Source: JAAZAI01 sp050942875
GTDB taxonomy: Bacteria; Verrucomicrobiota; Kiritimatiellia; RFP12; UBA3636
Direction: 5' to 3'
DNA length: 16,696 nt
Assembly (NCBI GenBank): GCA_050942875.1
Contig: JBMNOD010000078.1
Coordinates: 1 to 16,696 of the forward strand
The notes below the pieces were generated by a model. The model made no database searches. It saw nothing but the letters and a program-made list of their open reading frames with translations, and had not been told where the DNA came from. Position 1 is the first letter of the stretch; every line of letters starts with the position of its first letter. The position numbers and the translations under genes were made by a program. Below, in pieces: positions 1 to 6,289 of this stretch.

Positions 1-522
1 GAGGCCTTCTACGGCCACAACCGCACCACGCGCGGCGGCCTCGTCTCCCGCGACGTCACCGACGGCTACGGCCCCGAGGAATACCTGATCGCCAAGGCGC
101 CCGCAGGCGACTACAGCGTCCTCTGCAGCTACTTCGCCTCCCACCAGCAGACCGTGCTGGGGCCGGCGACGGTCACCGCGACGATCTTCACCAACTGGGG
201 CCGCCCCGACGAAACGCGCCAGACCCTGGCCGTCCGGCTCGACACGCCCAAGGACAAGGTGCCGCTCGGCACCGTGCGCTTCGGGAAGGACGACGGCGCG
301 GGCGGCGTCGCCACGCCGCAGTCGCTCAAGGATCTCGCCGCAGGCATGGCCCTGGCCGACGCCGAGGCGATCCTCGGCGCACCCGCCAGGATCGACGGCG
401 GCCTGCGCGAATACCCCGCCAGCGGCGGCAGCGTGATCAAAGTCCAGTACGACGCCGAAGGCCGCCTCCTGCGCGCCGAACGCCACTTCCCCGGCGGCGT
501 CGTGATGATCCTGGCGCAATGA
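1..522 (+). CDS. DUF2135 (YfaP-like) protein, C-terminal part
   Basis: Partial gene: the reading frame is open from base 1, so the N-terminus lies outside the window, and 173 residues are visible. Residues 1-100 match my memory of the DUF2135/YfaP pattern: SRDVTDGYGPEEYLI, then APAGDY, then a beta-strand segment ending TIFTNWGRPDE. Residues about 110-173 (LAAGMALADAEAILGAP, then VQYDAEGRLLRAE) resemble the small SmpA/BamE-like fold often found at the end of envelope proteins. The molecular role of DUF2135 proteins is not well established; they are usually exported and often occur with von Willebrand or TonB-linked domains. The TGA stop at 520-522 overlaps the ATG of the ABC importer, so the two genes are probably translated together. 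The SmpA-like assignment is weaker than the DUF2135 one. Confidence 0.75.
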   Translation, partial: EAFYGHNRTTRGGLVSRDVTDGYGPEEYLIAKAPAGDYSVLCSYFASHQQTVLGPATVTATIFTNWGRPDETRQTLAVRLDTPKDKVPLGTVRFGKDDGAGGVATPQSLKDLAAGMALADAEAILGAPARIDGGLREYPASGGSVIKVQYDAEGRLLRAERHFPGGVVMILAQ

Positions 523-2369
523 GTCCCGCGCCGGAAAGTCCGACAACGACAACCCCCGCCATCGCCGTCCGCAAGCTCGCCTTCGGGTGGCGGGGTGCGG
601 ACGCTCCCACGGTGTTTCAAAACCTCTCGTTCGACATCGCCCCCGGCGAGCACGTCGCCCTCGTCGGCCCCAACGGCGCCGGCAAGTCCACCGCGCTGCG
701 CTGCATCGCCGGCCTGCTCAAGCCACTGGCCGGCTCGGTGCTTCTGCACGGCATTGACACGGCGACCCTCTCCCGCCGCGAGCTGGCGCGGCAAATCGCC
801 TTCCTCCCGCAGTCGCAAGGCCTCGAATCCGCCATGACCGTGCGCGAGCTCGTCATGACGGGCCGCTACCCCTACTTCACCCTGTTCGAACCCGCGTCGG
901 CCGCCGACCGCCAGGCCGTGGCCGACGCCCTCGCGCTGACCGGCACCGCCGCCTTCGCCGACCGCCGCTTCGACACTCTCTCCGGCGGCGAGCGCCAGCG
1001 CACGCTGCTCGCCGCCGCCATCGCGCAGGAAGCGCCCGTGCTCCTGCTCGACGAACCCTTCACCTTCCTCGACCCCGCCGGGCAGGAAGCGTTCGCCGCC
1101 GTCATCCGCCGCCTGCGCAGCCATCGCGGCGTCACGGTCGTCACCGTGACGCACGACCTCGTCCGCGCCCGCGCCGACGACTGCCGCATCCTCGGCCTCG
1201 GCGGCGGACGCCTCGTGCTCGACGGCCCGGCGGACGAAGCCATGACGCCCGACGCGCTCGCCGCGCTCTTCGGCTGCCCCATCGCCCTGCCACCCGCGAC
1301 GCCCGCCGCCGCCCCGTCGCGTGGCAGTGTCGAGACCCTGCCACCACCGCCGCCCCTCGACGCGCCCGTGGCAGCGTCCGAACGCTGCTGTCGCATCGCC
1401 CTGACGGCGCTGGCGCTGGCGGGCGTCTTCGCCTTGGCGACGGCGGCGGCGGCCTTGATCGGCAGCCCCTTGAAGACGCTGTTGAACGAACTGTTCAACG
1501 ACCCCACCGGCACCGAAGCCAACCTCTTCTTGAACTTCCGCCTCCCCCGCTGCGTGATGGCCTTTCTCGCCGGCAGTTCGCTCGCGCTGGCGGGGCTCGT
1601 CTTCCAGGCGCTTTTCCGCAACCCCCTCGCCACGCCCTACACCCTCGGCGTCTCCGGCGGCGCCTCGCTCGGCGCCGTCGTGGCGATGCAGTTTGGCCTC
1701 GCGGGCGCGTTTTCGCAAACCGTGTCGGTGCAGACCGGCGCGTTCCTCGGCGCGTTGCTCTCCATCGCCATCGTCTATGGCACGTTCCGCCTGAAACGCC
1801 GCGCCGACGCCACGACGCTCCTGCTCGCCGGCGTCGCCTGCAGCTTCCTCTTCTCCAGCCTCATCATGCTGCTGCAATACGTGAGCGACCCGGCAAACAC
1901 CATCAACACGCTCCATTGGATGATGGGCGGCGTGTTCGTCACCGGCTTCGAAGACGCCCTCCGCATCGCGCCCGCGCTCGCCATCGGCCTCGCGACGGCG
2001 CTCCCGCTCACGCGCGAACTCGACATCCTGACCCTCGGCGACGAACATGCCGGCGCGCGCGGCGTCAGCATCGAGCGCGTCCGCACGGCGCTCTTCTTCG
2101 CCGTGTCGCTCATGACGGCGGCCGTCGTCTCGCAGTGCGGCCCCATCGGCTTTGTCGGCATGATGGTGCCGCACGTCTGCCGCCTCGCGCTCGGCCCCCT
2201 GCACCGCCGCCTCGTCCCCGCCTCCCTCGCGGCCGGCGGCGTCTTCCTCCTCGCCTGCGACACCGTCGCCCGCACCCTCGTCTCCCCGGCCGAAATCCCC
2301 GTCGGCGTCATCACCTCGCTCTGCGGCGCTCCGTTTTTGCTTTATTTGTTGGCAAGCCGCCGACGCTAG
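519..2369 (+). CDS. Fused ABC importer: FecE/BtuD-type ATPase plus FecCD/BtuC-type permease
   Basis: 616 residues in one chain. The N-terminal half is a complete ABC ATPase: Walker A GPNGAGKST (about 50-58), Q-loop LPQSQ (96-100), signature LSGGERQ (154-160), Walker B VLLLDEP (174-180) and H-loop VTHD (His212). A Pro/Ala-rich linker (about 258-287) leads into a hydrophobic FecCD-type permease of normal length (about 288-616). Its hallmarks are FRLPRCVMAFLAGSSLALAG, then FRNPLATPYTLGVSGGASLG, then GFVGMMVPHVCR. The family imports ferric siderophores, haem or cobalamin across the inner membrane and normally keeps ATPase and permease separate. The order here (ATPase first) would give one polypeptide per half-transporter, dimerising to a BtuCD-like complex. 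No substrate-binding protein gene is visible, so the substrate cannot be named. Start ATG overlaps the previous stop. Stop TAG lies in a CTAG shared with the convergent pseudogene. Confidence 0.93.
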   Translation: MSPAPESPTTTTPAIAVRKLAFGWRGADAPTVFQNLSFDIAPGEHVALVGPNGAGKSTALRCIAGLLKPLAGSVLLHGIDTATLSRRELARQIAFLPQSQGLESAMTVRELVMTGRYPYFTLFEPASAADRQAVADALALTGTAAFADRRFDTLSGGERQRTLLAAAIAQEAPVLLLDEPFTFLDPAGQEAFAAVIRRLRSHRGVTVVTVTHDLVRARADDCRILGLGGGRLVLDGPADEAMTPDALAALFGCPIALPPATPAAAPSRGSVETLPPPPPLDAPVAASERCCRIALTALALAGVFALATAAAALIGSPLKTLLNELFNDPTGTEANLFLNFRLPRCVMAFLAGSSLALAGLVFQALFRNPLATPYTLGVSGGASLGAVVAMQFGLAGAFSQTVSVQTGAFLGALLSIAIVYGTFRLKRRADATTLLLAGVACSFLFSSLIMLLQYVSDPANTINTLHWMMGGVFVTGFEDALRIAPALAIGLATALPLTRELDILTLGDEHAGARGVSIERVRTALFFAVSLMTAAVVSQCGPIGFVGMMVPHVCRLALGPLHRRLVPASLAAGGVFLLACDTVARTLVSPAEIPVGVITSLCGAPFLLYLLASRRR

Positions 2370-2735
2370 GTCGCCTTTTCCGCTTCGGGGTAGAGGGCGT
2401 CGATCTGCCCCTGCAACGCGAGGGTGAGGCCAAGCGCGATCACGATTCGGCAGTAGGCGCGGATGTCGTCGAGCTCGAGACGCCGCCCGCGCCGATCCTT
2501 CAGCCACTTCTCGCAGACCTGATAGCCGCCGATCTGAAAGTTCCAGACGGTTTCGGGCACGGGCGCGAAGTGCTGGACGGCGTTGATGTAAACCCGCTCT
2601 TCGTCGGCGGCGTATCGCAACCCGGTGTCGCGGCGCCTCTCGACGCGGCTGCTGCCGTCGCCCTCGAACCGGCAGGTCGGCGGATCGAGGGCGGGCGACT
2701 TCAGCAGATGCAGGCCGACCAGTTTCTTCGCCTGC
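2366..2735 (-). pseudogene. Type ISP restriction-modification enzyme, C-terminal specificity-domain remnant
   Basis: Reading the minus strand, about 120 residues match the C-terminal domain of type ISP (LlaBIII-like, single-chain translocating) restriction-modification enzymes: KLVGLHLLKSPALDPP, then VYINAVQHFAPVPETVWNFQ, then IGGYQVCEKWLKDRRGR, then LDDIRAYCRIVIALGLT. Intact enzymes are much longer, on the order of a thousand residues or more, with nuclease, helicase and methyltransferase domains; none of these remains. Upstream on the minus strand the similarity stops at about 2735, where transposase sequence in the opposite orientation begins, so the gene was probably truncated by an IS-associated deletion. 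The minus reading frame stays open beyond the junction, but that stretch is antisense to the transposase. Stop TAG (2366-2368) overlaps the TAG of the ABC importer within one CTAG. Confidence 0.8.
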
Positions 2736-3329
2736 GAGACGGTCTTCGAGATCTGCGAAGACAACCGCTGGATGTTCATCCTGACTTTCAAGGAAGGCTC
2801 CCATCCCGCCGTGGCCGCCGAAGTGAAGACATTGATGGAGCTGGAGGAGGGGAACCGCGCCACCGTTGACCTCGAGGACGGCCGGATCGAGCTGAAATGG
2901 CTTGAACGCGTGCAGTTCCCCAACCGCGAGCTCCAGGTCGTCCACTGCGTGGAGAAGGGACTCCGTCCCTACAACGGAGCCTTCGTGACCAACTTCAGGA
3001 TTCGCGGCGAAGCGGACGCGCTCGACACCTGCGTCTGGGGTCGGCGCCGCTGGAACATCGAATCGAATTTCAATGTGGAGAAAAACGGAGGCTTCGGGCT
3101 GGAGCACACGTTCTGCACATCGGACAGGCAAGCCGCCAACATGCATCTGCTGATGCTGCTCGTCCACCTGCTCTGGCAGGTGGTCTTTCGTGGCGTCCTG
3201 CGCCGCATCTACGCCGGATGCAGGAAGCTGGCATAGGAAAAACTCGCGAAACTGATGCGAAGGGACTTGCACATGCGCGGGCCGCCGTCGACCGGACGGC
3301 GATTCCAGTTGCGCTTCTCCACAGGGTAG
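2733..3329 (+). pseudogene. DDE transposase, C-terminal remnant with in-frame stop
   Basis: Transposase-like sequence starts near 2733 (CETVFEICEDNRW), continues through FILTFKEGSHP, and contains the block GRRRWNIESNFNVEKNGGFGLEH, in which the Glu of WNIE is the likely third catalytic acidic residue of a DDE/RNase H fold. The catalytic Asp residues and the N-terminus are missing; the sequence upstream is type ISP gene in the opposite orientation. The frame meets TAG at 3234-3236, but the next 30 codons still read like a transposase tail (LAKLMRRDLHMRG, then RRFQLRFSTG) up to TAG at 3327-3329. The first TAG is therefore probably a CAG-to-TAG nonsense change in a decaying copy. The IS family cannot be named with confidence, and no terminal inverted repeats were recognised. 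Confidence 0.72.
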
Positions 3330-3519
3330 ACATCATGCGGAACGCAAGCTCCAGCCCGAGCCAGCCGTCATGGCAGAGGCGTCGAGGGAAGGCGACGTCG
3401 GCCGCCGCATGCCCTGAAAACGGCGCTCCGCCCAAACCCCAGGGGCTTTTGACGCGAGGCTCGCCGGATGGAGCGCGAAAGGAAGCCGATTTGGAATCCT
3501 TGCCAGTCAAGTTGCCGCC
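3330..3519. other. Intergenic stretch after the transposase remnant
   Basis: No convincing gene on either strand. Part of it may be the right end of the decayed insertion sequence, but no terminal inverted repeat or target duplication could be paired because the left end is lost. A 7-bp inverted repeat, AGTCAAG (3505-3511) and CTTGACT (3519-3525), ends inside the -35 element of the next promoter. It could be an operator or chance. Confidence 0.4.
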
Positions 3520-3548
3520 TTGACTCATCTGGCGGGGTAGGGTAGAAT
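3520..3548 (+). promoter_or_regulatory. Sigma-70-type promoter of the fucosidase operon
   Basis: TTGACT (3520-3525), a 17-bp spacer, and TAGAAT (3543-3548). Both hexamers are close to consensus with ideal spacing. Transcription would start near 3555, leaving a leader of about 40 nt before the ATG at 3598. The same TAGAAT box with a 17-bp spacer occurs before the MFS gene. Confidence 0.7.
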
Positions 3549-3578
3549 TCAATCTTCATTTTTGATCTTGAAATAAAA

Positions 3579-3590
3579 CCTTGATCAAGG
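3579..3590. repeat. Perfect 12-bp palindrome overlapping the fucosidase ribosome-binding site
   Basis: CCTTGATCAAGG reads the same on both strands. Its right end supplies the AAGGA Shine-Dalgarno (3587-3591), 6 nt before the ATG at 3598. A second TTGATC lies at 3562-3567 in the same leader. The position fits a dimeric repressor site or an RNA element that hides the ribosome-binding site; neither is proven. Confidence 0.5.
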
Positions 3591-3597
3591 AAACGTC

Positions 3598-4917
3598 ATG
3601 GCTACGAAAAAGACTGAGAAAAAAACATCCCGAACGATGAAAAAGCCTGCGACGGAGGCGAAGTTGCCCCGGACGGCCTGGTTTACCAAAGCGCGCTTTG
3701 GCATGTTCATCCACTGGGGGCTCTACGCGATGCCGGCCCGCCATGAGTGGATCCAGCACCACGAGCGCATCAAGACCGAAGATTACGCGAAATACTTCGA
3801 GCTGTTCGATCCGGATCTCTTCGCCCCCAAGGCGTGGGCCGCCGCCGCGAAGGCCGCCGGGATGAAATACGTCGTCGTGACGTCGAAGCACCACGAGGGC
3901 TTCTGCCTCTGGGATTCGAAATACACCGACTACAAGGCCACCAACACCCCCGCCAGGCGAGATCTCCTCAAGGAGATTGTCGATGCCTTCCGCGCCGAGG
4001 GTCTGCGCATCGGCTTCTACTACTCGCTGCTCGACTGGCACCATCCCGACTTCGTGCTCGACCGCATCGGCCCCTACCGCGACAGCCCCGACCGCGCGGC
4101 GATGAACAAGGGGCGCGACATGCGCCGCTATGCGAAGTACATGCGCAACCAGGTGACCGAGCTGCTCACGAACTTCGGCAAGATCGACATCATCTGGTTC
4201 GACTTCTCCTATCCGGGCGAGGACGGCAAGGGTCGCGACGACTGGGAGTCGGAGAAGATGGTCAAGCTCGTCCGCAAGCTCCAGCCGGACATCCTGATCG
4301 ACAACCGCCTCGACCTGCCGGGCTCCGCCGACATCATCACGCCCGAGCAGTTCACGCCGAGCGAGCCCATTCTCGACGCCGAGGGCAACGTCGCGGTCTG
4401 GGAAGGCTGCCAGACGTTCTCCGGCTCGTGGGGCTACCATCGCGACGAGGCGAGCTGGAAGACGCCGCGGATGTGCGTCGAAATGCTCGTCAACCACGTC
4501 TCGCGCGGCGGCAACCTGCTCATGAACGTCGGTCCGACGGCGCGCGGCTACCTTGACGCCCGCGCGATGAACTGCCTCGACGGCTACGCCGAGTGGATGC
4601 GGTTCCACTCTCGCGCCATCTACGGCTGCGGCATCGCCCCCTTCGAGGAGGCCGAGAACTGCCGCTACACGTACAATCCCAAGACGAATCGGCTCTACGT
4701 CCATGTGCTTTCCTGGCCGTTCCGCGACCTCCACCTCCCCGGGCTCGCCGGAAAGATCCGCTACGCCCAGTTCCTCCACGACGGCAGCGAAGTGCGCTTC
4801 ACGGACAAGTCGGAGAGCTGCGGCATGAAGGCCACGCCCGACGGCTATGCGACGTTGATGGTCCCCGTCATCCCGCCCGATTCCCTGGTTCCCGTCATCG
4901 AAATCATCCTGAAATGA
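3598..4917 (+). CDS. Alpha-L-fucosidase, glycoside hydrolase family 29
   Basis: 439 residues, a length typical of compact bacterial GH29 enzymes without accessory domains. It hydrolyses terminal alpha-L-fucose by a retaining mechanism. Seen in order: WFTKARFGMFIHWGLYA (28-44, start of the barrel with the substrate-binding HW pair), TSKHHEGFCLW (95-105), YYSLLDWHHPD (141-151), IDIIWFDFSYPGE (196-208, with Asp202 in WFDF as the expected nucleophile) and RGGNLLMNVGP near residue 310. The first 20 residues are Lys/Thr-rich (MATKKTEKKTSRTMKK) and there is no signal peptide, so the enzyme is probably cytoplasmic and would act on imported fuco-oligosaccharides. Start supported by AAGGA 6 nt upstream and a strong promoter. 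The TGA overlaps the pheS ATG. The acid/base residue cannot be assigned by eye. Confidence 0.95.
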   Translation: MATKKTEKKTSRTMKKPATEAKLPRTAWFTKARFGMFIHWGLYAMPARHEWIQHHERIKTEDYAKYFELFDPDLFAPKAWAAAAKAAGMKYVVVTSKHHEGFCLWDSKYTDYKATNTPARRDLLKEIVDAFRAEGLRIGFYYSLLDWHHPDFVLDRIGPYRDSPDRAAMNKGRDMRRYAKYMRNQVTELLTNFGKIDIIWFDFSYPGEDGKGRDDWESEKMVKLVRKLQPDILIDNRLDLPGSADIITPEQFTPSEPILDAEGNVAVWEGCQTFSGSWGYHRDEASWKTPRMCVEMLVNHVSRGGNLLMNVGPTARGYLDARAMNCLDGYAEWMRFHSRAIYGCGIAPFEEAENCRYTYNPKTNRLYVHVLSWPFRDLHLPGLAGKIRYAQFLHDGSEVRFTDKSESCGMKATPDGYATLMVPVIPPDSLVPVIEIILK

Positions 4918-5930
4918 CCGTTCAAGACGTTGTTGAAGCCAAGGCCGCCGCGCTGGCCGAGATCGCGGCGGCGAAGACCGCCGCCGATGTCGAGGCGCTG
5001 CGGATCAAGCATCTCGGGCGAAACGGGCTGGTGCCCGCGCTGATGCAGGAGATGAAGAACACGCCGCCGGCCGACCGCCCCGCGATGGGCCGCGAGCTCA
5101 ACGCCCTGCGCGAAGCCGTCGGCGAGGCCATCCGCGCCAGACAGGCCGAAACGGCCGCCGGCGCGGCCGCCGCCGCCGAGGCGTTCGACTTCAGCCTGCC
5201 CGGCACGTGGCGCGGCCTCGGCACGTTCCACCCCGTCTCCAGCGTGATCGAGGAGACGACGCGCATCTTCGCGCAGCTCGGGTTCACCGTCGCCGACGGC
5301 CCCGACGTGGAGACGGCCTTCAACAACTTCGACGCGCTCAACACCGCCGCGCACCATCCTTCGCGGGACGCGCGCGACACGTTCTGGCTCGAAGACGGGC
5401 GGCTGCTGCGCACGCAGACGTCGCCCGTCCAGATCCGCGTGATGCAGGGGCGCAAGCCCCCCGTGCGCATCATCAACCCGGGGCGCTGCTACCGCCGCGA
5501 CACGATCGACGCCACGCACGCCGCGAACTTCCACCAGATCGAGGGGCTGTACGTGGACGTGAAGCCGGTGTCGCTCGCCGACCTCAAGAGCACGCTGGCG
5601 CATTTCGCCCGCGAGATGATGGGGCCGAGCGTCAAGGTCCGCTTCCGTCCGCACTTCTTCCCGTTCACCGAGCCGAGCGTCGAGGTGGACTTCTCCTGCC
5701 ACCTCTGCAAGGGCGCGGGCTGCCGCGTCTGCAAGCAGAGCGGCTGGATCGAAATCGCCGGCGCGGGCATGGTCGATCCGCGCGTCTATGCGAAGATCGG
5801 CTACGACGAGGATCTCTACGGCTACGCCTTCGGCATGGGCGTGGAGCGCATCGCCATGATCCGCCACGGCATCACCGACCTCCGCCTGCTTTACGCAAAC
5901 GACCTGCGCTACCTCCGGCAGTTCGCCTAG
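4914..5930 (+). CDS. pheS: Phenylalanine--tRNA ligase alpha subunit
   Basis: 338 residues, the usual bacterial PheS size. Charges tRNA-Phe in an alpha2beta2 complex with PheT in the cytoplasm. The N-terminal coiled-coil arm (about 1-85) is followed by the class II synthetase core: GTFHPVSSVIEE (103-115), TQTSPVQIRVM (168-178), motif 2 GRCYRRDTIDATHAANFHQIEG (190-211) and motif 3 GMGVERIAMI (307-316). A C-x2-C-x4-C-x2-C cluster (Cys262, 265, 270, 273) precedes GWIEIAGAGMVDP, as in many PheS proteins. The ATG at 4914 overlaps the fucosidase stop (ATGA), and there is little Shine-Dalgarno of its own, so translation is likely coupled. Unlike the common pheST arrangement, pheT does not follow; gatC does. 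pheT must be elsewhere in the genome. Confidence 0.97.
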   Translation: MTVQDVVEAKAAALAEIAAAKTAADVEALRIKHLGRNGLVPALMQEMKNTPPADRPAMGRELNALREAVGEAIRARQAETAAGAAAAAEAFDFSLPGTWRGLGTFHPVSSVIEETTRIFAQLGFTVADGPDVETAFNNFDALNTAAHHPSRDARDTFWLEDGRLLRTQTSPVQIRVMQGRKPPVRIINPGRCYRRDTIDATHAANFHQIEGLYVDVKPVSLADLKSTLAHFAREMMGPSVKVRFRPHFFPFTEPSVEVDFSCHLCKGAGCRVCKQSGWIEIAGAGMVDPRVYAKIGYDEDLYGYAFGMGVERIAMIRHGITDLRLLYANDLRYLRQFA

Positions 5931-5956
5931 GGCGCGTCGCGCCGTTCGTTTTTTTT
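5931..5956 (+). terminator. Possible Rho-independent terminator after pheS
   Basis: GGCGC (5931-5935), a 3-nt loop, GCGCC (5939-5943), then after 5 nt a run of eight T (5949-5956). The stem is short but all G/C. The spacer between stem and T-run is longer than usual, so this may be a weak or partial terminator separating pheS from the gat operon. Confidence 0.45.
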
Positions 5957-5957
5957 G

Positions 5958-5983
5958 GACAAGATTGCAAGATTGACAAGATT
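5958..5983 (+). repeat. Short tandem repeat GACAAGATT before gatC
   Basis: Three head-to-tail units: GACAAGATT (5958-5966), GCAAGATT (5967-5974, one base shorter) and GACAAGATT (5975-5983). It follows the T8 run directly and ends 4 nt before the gatC ATG, occupying the place of a Shine-Dalgarno. An in-frame TTG at 5955 would translate it (MDKIARLTRLV) but this is unlikely to be the used start. Confidence 0.6.
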
Positions 5984-5987
5984 GGTT

Positions 5988-6287
5988 ATGTCCGACATCA
6001 AACCCGCCGCCCGCATCGACGTGGCGCACATTTGCGAGCTGACCCACTTCGATCTGGACTCCGCCGAAACGGCCGAGATCCAGGGCCGGCTCGAGAAGCT
6101 CCTCGACTGCGTCGAGAAGCTCGACGAACTCGACCTCGAGGGCGTCGAGCCCACCCTGTACGGCCAGCCCGCCGTGAACGTCTTCCGCGAAGACGTCAAC
6201 GAGCCGGGCCTCGATCCCGATGTCGTGCTGGCGAACGCCCCCGCGACGATCGGCGCCGAGTTCAAGGTGCCCAAGATTGTGGAGTGA
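5988..6287 (+). CDS. gatC: Asp-tRNA(Asn)/Glu-tRNA(Gln) amidotransferase subunit C
   Basis: 99 residues, the standard GatC length. GatC is the small clamp that wraps between GatA and GatB in the GatCAB amidotransferase, which makes Gln-tRNA(Gln) and/or Asn-tRNA(Asn) by transamidation. Visible features: IDVAHICELTHFDLDSAE (N-terminal helix), LEKLLDCVEKLDELDLEGVEPT (family signature) and the C-terminal tail ANAPATIGAEFKVPKIVE. The ATG at 5988 is chosen because it gives the usual N-terminus (MSDIKPAARIDVAHI); the in-frame TTG at 5955 adds only repeat-encoded residues. The Shine-Dalgarno is poor. The stop is 2 nt before the gatA start. Presence of gatCAB suggests the organism lacks GlnRS and/or AsnRS. 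Confidence 0.95.
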   Translation: MSDIKPAARIDVAHICELTHFDLDSAETAEIQGRLEKLLDCVEKLDELDLEGVEPTLYGQPAVNVFREDVNEPGLDPDVVLANAPATIGAEFKVPKIVE

Positions 6288-6289
6288 CC

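Noticed and set aside
2736..2923. Extension of the type ISP frame on the minus strand beyond the junction
   Set aside because: The translation (Ser-rich, no family similarity) is the antisense of the transposase remnant.
129..3272. 1047-residue open frame on the minus strand
   Set aside because: It runs antisense through the importer, and its composition (long Arg/Ala/Glu/Gly runs) is typical of shadow frames in GC-rich DNA. The plus-strand importer explains the region.
3556..4779. 407-residue open frame antisense to the fucosidase gene
   Set aside because: Only low-complexity Val/Glu/Arg-rich translation and no domain; the plus strand encodes an intact GH29 enzyme.
5207..6280. Long plus-strand frame upstream of gatA in the gatA-containing frame
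   Set aside because: It is an out-of-frame reading of pheS and gatC; gatA proper begins at 6290 with a good Shine-Dalgarno.
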